NCBI GenBank assembly: GCA_029860075.1
Contig: JAOUBX010000043.1
Coordinates: 1 to 38,712, forward strand
Length of the DNA: 38,712 nucleotides
Direction: 5' to 3'
DNA from: Deltaproteobacteria bacterium
Lineage (GTDB): Bacteria > Desulfobacterota > JADFVX01
The notes under the pieces are model-generated. The model searched no databases. It had not been told where the DNA came from and was given only the letters and a program-made list of their open reading frames with translations. Each line of letters opens with the position of its first letter. The stretch's first letter is position 1. The position numbers were made by a program, and so were the translations under genes. Positions 9,712-18,754 of the stretch are shown here, piece by piece.

Positions 9712-10392
9712 CTATTCTTCTAATAAATAATCAAATGCAACAAAAGAAACCATTAAAAAAATAACATCAAAAAGACCGAGGATCTTGAGCCACATACTAT
9801 AGTCTACCATCATCCGTCCGTCAAGTATCATTCCTGTCGCTTTGACGGCAGCAATGATTACAGGCACCTCAATGGGAAAAAGCAGGAGCGGCAGAATCAT
9901 TTCCCCCCTTTTTACACCGACTGAAATGGCAGCAAAAAGCGTCCCTACGGATATAAATCCAAAAATAGCCATAACAATGACCAGCAAAAGCTGCGGAAGG
10001 CTATCTATAAAATTAAGATTAAAAAAGATAGCAAAAAAAGGAAGTGTCATCACCGAAATGATAAGCGAAAATATAAAATTACTGAGCGTCTTCCCGAAAT
10101 AGATTCCACTCCTGTCAAGGGGAGCCAGCATAAGCCCCTGGAGACAGTCCTGGTCTTTTTCAGAAGAAAAGGTCTTGTTAAGACCCAGTGTAGCCGAAAA
10201 AACCAGAGCCACCCATAAAATACCGGGAGCCACTTCGCTAATATAGTCTGCTCCCGGATCAAAGGCAAAATTAAAGATGACCATGACAAGAATGGAAAAA
10301 ACCATCATGGAATAAAGTTTCTCTTTCGATCTCACCTCCACTTTCAGATCCTTGAGCGCAATGTGGAGGATGCTTTTAACATAGGCACTCAT
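9712..10392 (-). CDS. ccmB: Haem ABC exporter membrane subunit CcmB
   Basis: Permease subunit (226 aa, about six membrane segments) of the CcmAB ABC transporter, which uses ATP to release holo-CcmE from CcmC. The N-terminal part has the typical KDLKVEVRSKE stretch before the first membrane helix, and the FSSEKDQDCLQGLMLAP segment matches the family. The ATG overlaps the ccmA stop as ATGA (10389-10392), so translation of the pair is probably coupled. Confidence 0.95.
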   Translation of the reverse strand: MSAYVKSILHIALKDLKVEVRSKEKLYSMMVFSILVMVIFNFAFDPGADYISEVAPGILWVALVFSATLGLNKTFSSEKDQDCLQGLMLAPLDRSGIYFGKTLSNFIFSLIISVMTLPFFAIFFNLNFIDSLPQLLLVIVMAIFGFISVGTLFAAISVGVKRGEMILPLLLFPIEVPVIIAAVKATGMILDGRMMVDYSMWLKILGLFDVIFLMVSFVAFDYLLEE

Positions 10393-11093
10393 TCTACAGT
10401 CCCCACTTTTTCGAAATAGACTTTTTCAAAACTCTCGACACTGTGATTTTTCGTGAGATTTTCGTAAACGATCCTGCCTGCCAGTTGAATAACAATTCTG
10501 TCGCTGATTTCGAGGCCATGAAGGATATTATGAGTCGTCATGATGATGGTTCTTGTCTCGGTATGAAGTTTTTTGAGAAGATTTCTCAACATAAGCGCCG
10601 CATGCTGATCAAGCCCTGAATAAGGCTCATCGAGATAAATAATATTAGGTTCATGGATGATGGCCCTGGCAATGGACAGACGCTGTTCCATACCCCGCGA
10701 AAAGGTTCTTACAAGGTGATGCTCACGCCCTCCCAAACCGACTTCCTTAATTAACTCACTGCTTCTTTCTTCAGGGTTTGGCAGATCGTAAATTCTTGCA
10801 TAAAAGAGAAGATTTTCCAGCGCAGTCAGGTCACCATAGAGAAATGTCTTATGAGATATTACCCCGATTTTCCTGCGTATATCCTGATGGGCCTCATTAA
10901 TTTCGAGTCCGTCGATAAGTACTTTACCTGAAGTAGGCCTAATGATTGTAGAAAGAATTTTAAGAAGGGTGGTTTTGCCTGCCCCATTAGGCCCGAAGAG
11001 TGTAAGAAACTCTCCTTTATTAACCTTAAGATCGACACCTCTAAGCGCATCGACAGAGCCGTATGATTTTCTCAGACCGGAGACTTCTATCAT
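10389..11093 (-). CDS. ccmA: Haem ABC exporter ATP-binding subunit CcmA
   Basis: Cytoplasmic ATPase of 234 aa that partners CcmB. Walker A is GPNGAGKT at residues 34-41, the ABC signature is SRGMEQRL, and Walker B with the catalytic Glu is IIYLDEPYSGLD. It lies between the small CcmI-like gene (6 nt upstream) and ccmB (4-nt overlap). ABC ATPases are generic, but position makes CcmA firm. Confidence 0.95.
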   Translation of the reverse strand: MIEVSGLRKSYGSVDALRGVDLKVNKGEFLTLFGPNGAGKTTLLKILSTIIRPTSGKVLIDGLEINEAHQDIRRKIGVISHKTFLYGDLTALENLLFYARIYDLPNPEERSSELIKEVGLGGREHHLVRTFSRGMEQRLSIARAIIHEPNIIYLDEPYSGLDQHAALMLRNLLKKLHTETRTIIMTTHNILHGLEISDRIVIQLAGRIVYENLTKNHSVESFEKVYFEKVGTVE

Positions 11094-11099
11094 CTCAGA

Positions 11100-11414
11100 T
11101 TATGACCTGTCTCCCTTCAGGTCTTTATTCGCCTCTTCGCCTGATTCCAGGGATTCAATTGCCCTTACCGTCTGGATTGCCTTTTCCTTATAGTAGTCCC
11201 TGAGTTCGTGATAATCCTTTTCTGTCAGCTTACCTTCGGCATGTTCGAAATCAACGTCTTTTATGGCCTGCAAATAGAGCTCTTTTTCTGATTTCTTGGT
11301 CTCAATTTTTTTATTGGTTTTGGCTGCGACCCACTCTTTTTTTTGCGATATAAAGGGAGATGCCGCGAATACCGCTGACATAAGGCATAGTGCTATAACA
11401 ATAACCGTTTCCAT
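11100..11414 (-). CDS. Small CcmI-like membrane protein
   Basis: A 104-residue protein with one N-terminal membrane helix (about residues 3-20) and a charged, helical remainder carrying a pattern (KDVDFEHAEGKLTEKDYHELRDYY) that resembles the N-terminal part of CcmI, the apocytochrome chaperone. The C-terminal TPR region of full CcmI is absent. It lies in the ccm operon between ccmH and ccmA. A role in presenting apocytochrome is inferred from location and this pattern. Confidence 0.72.
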   Translation of the reverse strand: METVIVIALCLMSAVFAASPFISQKKEWVAAKTNKKIETKKSEKELYLQAIKDVDFEHAEGKLTEKDYHELRDYYKEKAIQTVRAIESLESGEEANKDLKGDRS

Positions 11415-11453
11415 TTAATCTCCTGTCCCCATAATAACCGGACTATTTTTCAG

Positions 11454-11470
11454 CACCCCCATAAGGGGTG
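11454..11470. repeat. Small perfect hairpin between ccmH and the CcmI-like gene
   Basis: CACCCC and GGGGTG form a 6-bp stem around a 5-nt loop in the only sizeable gap (76 nt) inside the ccm operon. No U-run follows on the minus strand, so it is not a good terminator. It could stabilise or help process the mRNA between ccmEFH and ccmABCD. Confidence 0.35.
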
Positions 11471-11490
11471 TCAGTACTTTTAACGGGGTA

Positions 11491-11973
11491 CTAATCCATC
11501 TCTTCCAATTCTTTTTCTATCTTCTTGTCAATATCGGTTCCAAAATCTTCCGCCCTTTTTTCAAGGATCGTCTCTTCATCCTTAATTCCCTTGGAAGTCC
11601 ATTGTCTAATAACAACCATAATAAGCCCTGCCGCAACAATGAGGGCAAGAAAAGGCATAATGTAACCAAGAAGGTTAAAACCTTTTTTACTCGGTGTAGC
11701 AAGAACCTCTTCTCCATATTTCTTAACGAAGAGTTCCATTATTTCCCTTTTATTTTTTCCTTCCTCTATATAGTTAACCATCTTTTCTCTAGCCGGAATA
11801 GCAAAACCACAATTTTCATGAGGACAGTTTTTAACCGTCTGTCCGCAGCCACAAAGACAGATGAGCGCCTCTTCTATTTCCGACTGGAGCGGTGTAATAC
11901 CCGAATGCGCGTTGCCTGTGAGAATAAAGAGAAGCAGAATCGTTGAAAAAGCATTTGAGGCTCTTTTTCTCAT
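11491..11973 (-). CDS. ccmH: Cytochrome c maturation protein CcmH (Cys-rich variant)
   Basis: A 160-residue membrane-anchored periplasmic protein that in System I handles thiols of apocytochrome c haem-binding motifs. It has an N-terminal signal/anchor, the CcmH domain, and a second membrane helix at about 102-122. The canonical motif LRCxxCQ is replaced by LICLCGCGQ, with cysteines at 39, 41 and 43, plus two more at 50 and 55 (CPHENC). Related forms with extra cysteines occur in non-proteobacterial Ccm systems. The ATG overlaps the ccmF stop by 4 nt. No CcmG thioredoxin gene is next to it. Confidence 0.9.
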   Translation of the reverse strand: MRKRASNAFSTILLLFILTGNAHSGITPLQSEIEEALICLCGCGQTVKNCPHENCGFAIPAREKMVNYIEEGKNKREIMELFVKKYGEEVLATPSKKGFNLLGYIMPFLALIVAAGLIMVVIRQWTSKGIKDEETILEKRAEDFGTDIDKKIEKELEEMD

Positions 11974-13940
11974 GCCGTGCTCCTTTTCTTTTTTCCATCA
12001 GGCAGAAGAACGTAAAAACCGCCAATAACGGCAATAACCGCCCCTATCCACATCCAGTTAATAAGGGGATTGATTAGGGCCTTTACAGTGATTGTACCAT
12101 CTCTCTCAAAAGAAGCGAGTATAACAAAGAGATCCTCCTTCAGTGTTCTGCTGAGGGCAACTTCACTCGTCGGTTCATCAGGAAACTTATAATAGAAACG
12201 CTTCTCCGGCGTAATCTCATCGACTTTTTTACCATCCTTAAATACGGACAGAAAAGCGACAATGGCTTCATAATTTGGCTTTTCCCTCCCTTTGATCTTT
12301 TCATACTTAAGTGTATAGTTGCCGACCGACATGGATTCGCCTAATTTCATACTTTTTGCATTTTCTGTTACAAAAGCTGATGACCCCGTTGCGCCGATAA
12401 AAACAAGAACAATACCAATATGAATAAAGTATCCTCCATAGCGCCGCTTGTTTTTCCAGAATAACATGGCAAGTGCTTTAACGGGGCCTTCACCTTTTAA
12501 CCTGCCTCTTGCCCTGATGCCTCTGTAGTATTCCATAAATATTGTCACCAAAACAAAAGATGAGAATGAGAAGCACAAGATGGCATAGATATGACGCATA
12601 CCAAGGGCTGCCAATAAAACAAGGGCTGCCACCATAAAAATAGCGGGCAAAATAAAATTCCTTTTCAGATTTTCAGCTGATGCCTTTCTCCAACCAATGA
12701 GAGGACAGATACCGGTTATTATAAGAAGAATAAGAAATAAGGGCGTATTTACCTGTTCAAAAAATGGAGGACCCACTGTAATCTTATTGCCTGTTATCAC
12801 CTCTGAAATAAGTGGAAACAGTGTTCCCCATAATGTTGCAAATGCGAGAGCAAGCAAGATCAGATTGTTCAGCAGGAAGGTCGATTCCCTTGATAGAAAG
12901 GATTCGAGTTGGTTATTATCGCTTTTCAGATCATCGTAGCGGTAGATAATAAGCCCAAAAGCAATGGCCGACATAATTGCCATGAAAACGATAAAGAATG
13001 GCCCCATCTCGGAAACGCCGAAGTCATGAACCGACTGAAGCACACCGCTTCTCACAAGAAATGTACCGAATATGGTGAGCGCAAAGGTGATGACGATAAG
13101 AAACATGTTCCAGATTTTAAGCATGTTCCTTCTTTCCTGTATCATGACCGAATGAAGATAGGCCGTTGCAGTAAGCCAGGGGATAAAAGAGGCATTTTCA
13201 ACAGGGTCCCATGCCCAGAAACCACCCCATCCGAGTTCGTCATAGGCCCATTCAGCACCCATAATATTTCCGATGCCAAGTAAAACCCAGGCAAAAAGGG
13301 TCCATTTCCTCGTTTTTAGAATCCAGGTAGAATCGAGTTCTCTTGTAATAAGGGCTGCAACAGCAAAGGCGAAGGGTATGGTAAATGCCACATATCCCCA
13401 GAGCAAAGCCGGAGGATGAAACATCATACCAAAGGTCTGAAGCATGGGGTTTAGCCCTCGCCCGTCTCTCGGTAGCTGCCCACCGGGGTATAAATCAAAG
13501 GGATTGGTAATAAAGGATGTAAGAATAAGGAAGAAGATCATAACGACCATGATAACCACATAGGTATATGGAATAAATTTATGATCATCATCCTTCCTGT
13601 TCTGGAAAGACATGAGGGCCGCAAATATGGAGAGGCCAAATATCCAGAAAAGTAGCGACCCGTCATTTCCACCCCAGAAAGCCGCTATTTTGTAATGAAT
13701 ATTGAGGTCTCTCTCTGAATAGCCTGCTACATACTTAACAGCAAAGTTATTTGTTATGAAGGCATGGAGAAGAATTGCCGACGAAACTGTTGCCAGAATG
13801 AAGATAGAATAAATACCTCTTCTCGCACTGGCAACGAACCTTAAATCTTTTTTAAAAACACCTAAAAGTGACGCGACTATCACGTAGACCGACATGACAA
13901 GGACAATATTAAGAGATGCCCTCCCTATTTCAATTAGCAC
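11970..13940 (-). CDS. ccmF: Cytochrome c haem lyase subunit CcmF
   Basis: A 656-residue polytopic membrane protein that ligates haem from CcmE to apocytochrome c. The WWD-type haem-binding loop is GWGGFWAWDPVENASF, with the conserved surroundings MLQTFGMMFHPPALLWGY upstream and FLVRSGVLQSVHDFG downstream. Family length is about 640-660. The start is GTG at 13940, 11 nt inside the ccmE end, with AGGTG seven bases before it. Confidence 0.96.
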   Translation of the reverse strand: MLIEIGRASLNIVLVMSVYVIVASLLGVFKKDLRFVASARRGIYSIFILATVSSAILLHAFITNNFAVKYVAGYSERDLNIHYKIAAFWGGNDGSLLFWIFGLSIFAALMSFQNRKDDDHKFIPYTYVVIMVVMIFFLILTSFITNPFDLYPGGQLPRDGRGLNPMLQTFGMMFHPPALLWGYVAFTIPFAFAVAALITRELDSTWILKTRKWTLFAWVLLGIGNIMGAEWAYDELGWGGFWAWDPVENASFIPWLTATAYLHSVMIQERRNMLKIWNMFLIVITFALTIFGTFLVRSGVLQSVHDFGVSEMGPFFIVFMAIMSAIAFGLIIYRYDDLKSDNNQLESFLSRESTFLLNNLILLALAFATLWGTLFPLISEVITGNKITVGPPFFEQVNTPLFLILLIITGICPLIGWRKASAENLKRNFILPAIFMVAALVLLAALGMRHIYAILCFSFSSFVLVTIFMEYYRGIRARGRLKGEGPVKALAMLFWKNKRRYGGYFIHIGIVLVFIGATGSSAFVTENAKSMKLGESMSVGNYTLKYEKIKGREKPNYEAIVAFLSVFKDGKKVDEITPEKRFYYKFPDEPTSEVALSRTLKEDLFVILASFERDGTITVKALINPLINWMWIGAVIAVIGGFYVLLPDGKKKRSTA

Positions 13941-14397
13941 CAGGCTTCACCTCTAATCTTTTCTTTTTGTTGGAATAATCATGATCTTCCGGCGGGGCTT
14001 CTCCTTCGTATCTCGAAGGACACTTTACAAGAAGTGTTGTTGCTGTCAAGAGATTCCTGGCCGAATCGTATTTCCCTTCAAGGATCACCTGGACATCTTC
14101 CTTGAAGGAGTCAGGCTTGACACCTTTGTAGAAAACATTGACGAACACATTGTCCGGGCCTTCCTCATCTTTTACCCTGAATTTTAGAATCAATTCCTTT
14201 GCAATATCCTCAATTGAGCCATTTACCACATTTCCACTAACTCTTAATCCCTGTCCCGACATTGCAGTTCCCGAACTCTTAAGTTCTGCAATGGTCATGT
14301 AGTAAACACCTGATTCCTTAATGCCCACATAAATCAAAGTAGTTATTGCAACAACAATCACTACCGATGCAATTAAAAACTTCTGGCTCTTTTTCAA
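13930..14397 (-). CDS. ccmE: Haem chaperone CcmE, cysteine (CxxxY) variant
   Basis: Periplasmic haem chaperone anchored by one N-terminal helix (about residues 7-24), 155 aa. Instead of the haem-binding His in the usual HxxxY motif, this protein has Cys126 in CPSRY, with Tyr130 at the normal spacing. Cysteine-type CcmE proteins are known from some deltaproteobacteria and archaea. The true start is TTG at 14397, because an almost perfect Shine-Dalgarno (TAAGGAGGGA) lies just upstream; the longer frame from a GTG at 14430 would translate through that site. It is the first gene of the ccm operon. Confidence 0.93.
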   Translation of the reverse strand: MKKSQKFLIASVVIVVAITTLIYVGIKESGVYYMTIAELKSSGTAMSGQGLRVSGNVVNGSIEDIAKELILKFRVKDEEGPDNVFVNVFYKGVKPDSFKEDVQVILEGKYDSARNLLTATTLLVKCPSRYEGEAPPEDHDYSNKKKRLEVKPGAN

Positions 14398-14400
14398 AAG

Positions 14401-14409
14401 TCCCTCCTT
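14401..14409 (-). promoter_or_regulatory. Strong ribosome-binding site that fixes the ccmE start
   Basis: AAGGAGGGA on the minus strand lies 3 nt before a TTG codon at 14397 (5-6 nt from the GGAGG core). It lies inside the longer frame that starts at 14430, so it argues for the TTG start. Confidence 0.75.
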
Positions 14410-14620
14410 AAGAAAAGATATGAATACCACCCTTTGCCTATCCTATGGCAGCTTGCTTACTTAGAAGCTATCATCTGCAAAAAGTTTCAATAAATATTCA
14501 GATCTTTAAAAAAATAAATCTGATCCACAATTTTTAAGCTGCATAAACTATCAAAATATTTAGAACATAGCAAGATTAAAAAAAGAAATAAAGGGGCTCA
14601 TCGGACTCTTAATTTCTCAC

Positions 14621-15352
14621 TCACAACCTTTGCCTGACAGCTTCATACATGATAATGGCTGATGATACGGAGACATTTAGTGAATTTATCTTTCCCGCCA
14701 TGGGGATATTAACCATGATATCACATTTTTTCTGTACCAGTGGACGAACACCCTTTCCCTCGCTGCCGACAACAATAACCACATGGACTGTCAAATCGAC
14801 ATCATAGAGGCATGTACGGCTTCCTCCTTCAGCGCCAATAATCCAGAGGCCCTCCTTCTTCAGGTCCTCCAGGGTACGGGCAATGTTAGTTACTTTGGCA
14901 ATTTTAATGTGTTCGACAGCACCTGCAGAGACTTTCTCCACTGTTGACGTAACATGGACGGCCCTGTCTGTGGGAATGATAATGCCGTGAATACCGGCGG
15001 ACTCGGCACTCCTGATGATGGCGCCAAGGTTGTGAGGGTCCTGAATACCATCAAGAACGAGAATAAAGGCCTTTTCACCACTCTTTTTACAGAAATTAAG
15101 AATGTCATCAATCTCTGAATAGGAAAAATCTGAAATAATGGCGGCTATTCCCTGATGGTTATGAGAACCGGCAAACCTATCAAGTTGTTTTTTATCGCAA
15201 GCGGAAACTTTAACTCTCGCCTTTTTGCAGGATTCCAGGAGTTTAGATAACCTTGACTGATCTTTGGAGGCGTAGCAAACAACTTCAATCTGGTCCGGCC
15301 GTGCTGCCAGCGCTTCCCTTACGGGATTAACGCCGCTAACTACCCTTGACAC
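14621..15352 (-). CDS. rlmB: 23S rRNA (guanosine-2'-O)-methyltransferase RlmB (TrmH/SpoU family)
   Basis: A 243-residue SPOUT methyltransferase that in characterised relatives methylates the 2'-OH of G2251 in 23S rRNA. The N-terminal L30e-like RNA-binding domain (about 1-80) has the family opening VSGVNPVREAL. The knotted catalytic domain carries the three SpoU motifs: LDGIQDPHNLGAIIRSAES, VGSEGKGVRP and IPMAGKINSLNVSVSSAI. The start is GTG at 15352, overlapping the pyrF end by 13 nt, with an AGGA motif upstream. Other TrmH paralogues are close, so the exact target base is inferred. Confidence 0.9.
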   Translation of the reverse strand: MSRVVSGVNPVREALAARPDQIEVVCYASKDQSRLSKLLESCKKARVKVSACDKKQLDRFAGSHNHQGIAAIISDFSYSEIDDILNFCKKSGEKAFILVLDGIQDPHNLGAIIRSAESAGIHGIIIPTDRAVHVTSTVEKVSAGAVEHIKIAKVTNIARTLEDLKKEGLWIIGAEGGSRTCLYDVDLTVHVVIVVGSEGKGVRPLVQKKCDIMVNIPMAGKINSLNVSVSSAIIMYEAVRQRL

Positions 15353-16050
15353 AGTTCTTCTTCAATGAGGCTTATTGCCCGTAATGGATCTTCTGCCTTC
15401 GTTACAGGCCTTCCAATAACGAGATAATCAGCTCCTGCCCGGACAGCCTCCAAAGGCGTCATCACACGTTTTTGATCATCCATTGAAGCGAAGGAAGGCC
15501 TCACACCGGGAGTAACAACGACAAAATCCTCTCCGCAGGTCTCTTTTATGATCTTAATCTCCTGAGGGGAAGCAACAACACCATCAAGGCCGGCCCGTTT
15601 TGCAAGGGAGGCAAGTTTGACCACCTCATCCGCCACGGGTGTCATTATGCCCGCTTCTTCAAGGCCTTTATCATTCATGCTGGTAAGTATCGTTACGGCA
15701 ATGAGGATAGGCTTTTCCCTGCCTGACGAATGGGCTTCTTTATTCACTTCATCAGCGGTCTTTGCCATCATTTCATAACCGCCAAGAGCATGCACATTGA
15801 GCATATCCACGCCAAGCCGAAGGGCCTGAACAGATGCAGCGGCAACTGTATTAGGTATGTCATGAAACTTAAGGTCGAGAAAAACACCGCCTCCTGCCTC
15901 TTTAATCAGGGTAACCACATCCGGTCCAGCTGCAGTAAAAAGCTGTTTACCGACCTTGAAAAGTCCAACATGACCGGAAATTTTTTCTACCCATTGACCG
16001 GCTTTTTCCTTGCTTTCAACATCGAGAGCAACAATTATCTTATTGCACAT
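15340..16050 (-). CDS. pyrF: Orotidine 5'-phosphate decarboxylase
   Basis: Converts OMP to UMP in the last step of pyrimidine synthesis; cytoplasmic TIM barrel of 236 aa. The catalytic network is visible as DLKFHDIPN with Asp59, Lys61 and Asp64, and the phosphate-binding end as YLVIGRPVTKA. Length is typical of the bacterial group 1 family. Its ATG lies inside the 3' end of the DUF502 gene (11-nt overlap), and rlmB overlaps its own end, so the three are probably co-transcribed. Confidence 0.96.
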   Translation of the reverse strand: MCNKIIVALDVESKEKAGQWVEKISGHVGLFKVGKQLFTAAGPDVVTLIKEAGGGVFLDLKFHDIPNTVAAASVQALRLGVDMLNVHALGGYEMMAKTADEVNKEAHSSGREKPILIAVTILTSMNDKGLEEAGIMTPVADEVVKLASLAKRAGLDGVVASPQEIKIIKETCGEDFVVVTPGVRPSFASMDDQKRVMTPLEAVRAGADYLVIGRPVTKAEDPLRAISLIEEELCQG

Positions 16051-16696
16051 CAGCAGAAAGCGCCTCCATTTTCTTCTTTACTTCTTTTTCAGTAGCAACC
16101 ATCCCTCCTGAAATGACCAGTTTAAAAGCCATCTCTACATCCATTTCAAGAGTAATGGCGTCCTCTTCAGGGACCATGATAAGAAATCCTGATGTAGGAT
16201 TTGGCGTGGTAGGAACAAAGACATTGATAACCTTTTTTGATGTTCTATCCTGAATCTCTCCTTTCGCCACACCTGTTACAAAAGCGATAGAATAAAGGCC
16301 TTTTCTGGGATATTCAATGAGAACTACTTTTTTAAAGCTTTCCTGGTCCTTGCTGAGAATGGTTTCCATGACCTGCTTTACGAGAAGATAGATGGATCTT
16401 ACCAGCGGGATCTTATCGACAATTTTTTCACCAAGCTGAACAAAGGTTTTTCCAATGATATTGGTCGCTATGACGCCTATGAGGAAGACAAATATTACCG
16501 TCAGGATAAGACCGAGACCAGGTATGGGGAAAGGGAGATAGGTGTTAGGATGAAGTTTTGCCGGAAGCAAAACGAGTTTCTGGTCTGTCCAGTGAATGAT
16601 GGCCTGGAGAAACCATAAAGAAATGCCGACAGGCACAACGACAAGAAGGCCTGTGAGAAAATAGGTTCTTATATGGTGTTTAATCCTTTTAATCAT
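16040..16696 (-). CDS. DUF502 family membrane protein
   Basis: A 218-residue protein of the DUF502 family. It has two membrane helices (about residues 12-32 and 60-82) separated by a short Pro-rich loop, then a conserved soluble domain with the signature IPLVRSIYLLVKQVMETI and FVPTTPNPTSGFL. No biochemical function is established for the family that I can name. The ATG has only a weak ribosome-binding site. It overlaps pyrF by 11 nt and lies 16 nt after panD. Confidence 0.88.
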   Translation of the reverse strand: MIKRIKHHIRTYFLTGLLVVVPVGISLWFLQAIIHWTDQKLVLLPAKLHPNTYLPFPIPGLGLILTVIFVFLIGVIATNIIGKTFVQLGEKIVDKIPLVRSIYLLVKQVMETILSKDQESFKKVVLIEYPRKGLYSIAFVTGVAKGEIQDRTSKKVINVFVPTTPNPTSGFLIMVPEEDAITLEMDVEMAFKLVISGGMVATEKEVKKKMEALSADVQ

Positions 16697-16712
16697 ATTA
16701 AGAAAGAGTGAC

Positions 16713-17096
16713 TCAATTATTCGACAAGGCGACGAGGTTTCTTTTTTCGCCTATTATATCATTATTTTCATCAACATAAATAAGTTTTGGCTTATGTTCT
16801 TTTGCTTCTGCCCCATCAAGATTGAAGTAGCTTGCTATAATGATAAGATCATCCCTGGCAACAAGCCTGGCTGCTGCGCCATTAACACAAATAGTGCCGC
16901 TCCCTCTTTCTCCTTTAATTACGTAAGTTTCAAAACGGTTGCCATTATTTATATCGTAAATATGGACCTGTTCAAAAGCAAGAATATCCGCCGCCTCCAT
17001 AAGGTCTTCGTCAATGGTGATGCTCCCTTCATAATTGAGGTTGGCATCGGTTAATGTGGCCCTGTGGATTTTAGATTTCAACATGATTCTCTGCAA
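16713..17096 (-). CDS. panD: Aspartate 1-decarboxylase proenzyme
   Basis: Makes beta-alanine for pantothenate. It is a pyruvoyl enzyme that self-cleaves between Gly24 and Ser25 in NYEGSI; with the TTG start at 17096 this numbering matches the E. coli enzyme exactly, and AAGGAGG lies 7 nt before that TTG. The ATG four codons later lacks a suitable site. At 127 aa the length is normal. It follows panC by one base. Confidence 0.96.
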   Translation of the reverse strand: MQRIMLKSKIHRATLTDANLNYEGSITIDEDLMEAADILAFEQVHIYDINNGNRFETYVIKGERGSGTICVNGAAARLVARDDLIIIASYFNLDGAEAKEHKPKLIYVDENNDIIGEKRNLVALSNN

Positions 17097-17097
17097 T

Positions 17098-17940
17098 TTA
17101 ATTCCTCCTTAAAATTGTGTTATCGATCAGTCTGGTTTTTCCAACTCTTGCGGCAATAGCCAATAAGGCATCCCCTTCTACTTTATCTACCGGCTTAAGC
17201 GTAGCGGCATCTCGTATATCGATGTAATCGATCTCAATACCTCCGGCAATCTTTCCCCTTGCGCCTTCTATGATCCTCTGCGCATCACAGCTGCCTTCCT
17301 CAAAGATTTTCATAGCCGAATAAAGCGCTCTCGAAAGCGATAGAGACAACATTCTTTCATCCTCACTTAATCTCGCATTACGCGAACTCATGGCAAGGCC
17401 GTCACTCTCCCTTACAATGGGCATGCCCACAATTTCTATATTAAAATCAAGATCACTTACCATGCGCCGGATAAGAGCAAGCTGCTGGTAATCTTTCTCT
17501 CCGAATATGGCAATATCGGGTTGTACAATATTAAAAAGCTTGGCCACAACCGTAGCCACACCGCTGAAATGTCCCGGCCTGGAATCTCCACACATCCCCT
17601 TCGACAGTCCACTCACATGAACCGTCGTCTCAAAACCTGAAGGATACATGGATTCTGAAGAGGGCAAAAACAAAATACGGCAGCCCTCAGCTTCGAGAAG
17701 TTCCTTGTCCCTGTCAAGATTTACGGGATAATCCTCATAATCACACTGCTCGTTAAACTGTGCAGGGTTTACATAGATACTAACAACAAGCGTATCGCCT
17801 CTTTTTTTTCCTTCACGGACCAAACTGAGATGTCCTTCGTGAAGATAGCCCATAGTGGGCACGAAAACTATCTTCCTGCCATCCATCTTTAGCGACCTGG
17901 CAATTTGGGTCATTTGTTTAATGTCTTTTACAATTTCCAT
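17098..17940 (-). CDS. panC: Pantothenate synthetase (pantoate-beta-alanine ligase)
   Basis: ATP-dependent ligation of pantoate and beta-alanine through a pantoyl-adenylate; 280 aa, cytoplasmic. The nucleotidyltransferase motif is [10 protein letters not shown] (His34, His37). FGEKDYQQL and the ATP-loop segment MSSRNARL are both intact. The ATG at 17940 abuts the panB stop codon, and panD follows directly, giving a panB-panC-panD order. Confidence 0.97.
   Translation of the reverse strand: MEIVKDIKQMTQIARSLKMDGRKIVFVPTMGYLHEGHLSLVREGKKRGDTLVVSIYVNPAQFNEQCDYEDYPVNLDRDKELLEAEGCRILFLPSSESMYPSGFETTVHVSGLSKGMCGDSRPGHFSGVATVVAKLFNIVQPDIAIFGEKDYQQLALIRRMVSDLDFNIEIVGMPIVRESDGLAMSSRNARLSEDERMLSLSLSRALYSAMKIFEEGSCDAQRIIEGARGKIAGGIEIDYIDIRDAATLKPVDKVEGDALLAIAARVGKTRLIDNTILRRN
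17104..17110 (-). promoter_or_regulatory. Ribosome-binding site that fixes the panD TTG start
   Basis: AAGGAGG on the minus strand, 7 nt from TTG at 17096 and about 19 nt from the next ATG, so the TTG is used. Confidence 0.7.
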
Positions 17941-18741
17941 TTAACGATAACTCTCTTCTTCCGAGGGGAAGCTCCTGTTCTTAACACATCGGGAGTAATC
18001 AGATACTGCGTTTCTTATGATGTCCGGCAGGTTGATAAAGTTCCGAACAAATTTAGGAGTAAATTCCGAAAGACCCAGCATGTCATTTATTACCAGCACC
18101 TGTCCATCACATTGGTTTCCCGCTCCAATACCGATGGTGGGAATTGACAGGCTCTTTGTGATTTCATCAGCAACAGAAGCGGGTACACCCTCAATTACAA
18201 CGGCAAAGGCTCCTGCTTCTTCAACGGCCCCTGCATCATCAAGAAGCGTGGACAGGTCTGATTTTTCCCGCCCCTGGACCTTGTACCCCCCCATCATATT
18301 GACTGCCTGTGGCCTTAATCCAACATGGCCCATAAGGGGGATATCTGCATCGACAACAGCTTTTATCCGATCTGCAACCTTTACTCCCCCTTCAAGTTTC
18401 ACTGCCTCAGCCATGCCTTCCTGAACCAGCCTTCCGGCATTTTTAAGGGCATCTTCCCTCGTTGCATAAGACATAAAAGGCATATCAGCCACAAGAAGGG
18501 CATTTTTCCTCCCTCTGGCTACTGCTGCCGTATGAGCAATCATGAGCTCCATCGTTACCGGTAATGTCGTATCAAATCCATAGACAACATTACCCAGAGT
18601 ATCTCCTGTGAGCAGGACTTCAATGCCGCAACCATCCAGTAAGGACGCCATTTGATAATCATAGGCCGTGAGAACCGTAATAGGTTCTTTCCTGGCCTTT
18701 CTTGCCACTATTTCAGGCACTGTAATTTTATTTTCATTCAA
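17941..18741 (-). CDS. panB: 3-methyl-2-oxobutanoate hydroxymethyltransferase
   Basis: First committed step to pantothenate: transfers a hydroxymethyl group from methylene-tetrahydrofolate to 2-ketoisovalerate. From the TTG at 18741 the protein is 266 aa, the family length, and begins MNENKITVPEI. Motifs include LLTGDTLGNVVYG, the metal-ligand region ADMPFMSY, VKLEGG, GHVGLRPQ and IGIGAGNQCDGQ. Longer frames from ATG 18756 or TTG 18777 would read through the Shine-Dalgarno GGGAGG, so they are rejected. Confidence 0.96.
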   Translation of the reverse strand: MNENKITVPEIVARKARKEPITVLTAYDYQMASLLDGCGIEVLLTGDTLGNVVYGFDTTLPVTMELMIAHTAAVARGRKNALLVADMPFMSYATREDALKNAGRLVQEGMAEAVKLEGGVKVADRIKAVVDADIPLMGHVGLRPQAVNMMGGYKVQGREKSDLSTLLDDAGAVEEAGAFAVVIEGVPASVADEITKSLSIPTIGIGAGNQCDGQVLVINDMLGLSEFTPKFVRNFINLPDIIRNAVSDYSRCVKNRSFPSEEESYR

Positions 18742-18748
18742 AAAAAAA

Positions 18749-18754
18749 CCTCCC
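18749..18754 (-). promoter_or_regulatory. Ribosome-binding site that fixes the panB TTG start
   Basis: GGGAGG on the minus strand followed by a 7-nt T spacer and TTG at 18741. The upstream ATG at 18756 reads this same site as codons. Confidence 0.7.

Noticed and set aside
14398..14430. Longer CcmE start at the GTG
   Set aside because: The extension translates the strong Shine-Dalgarno that serves the TTG at 14397 and adds residues not typical of the family.
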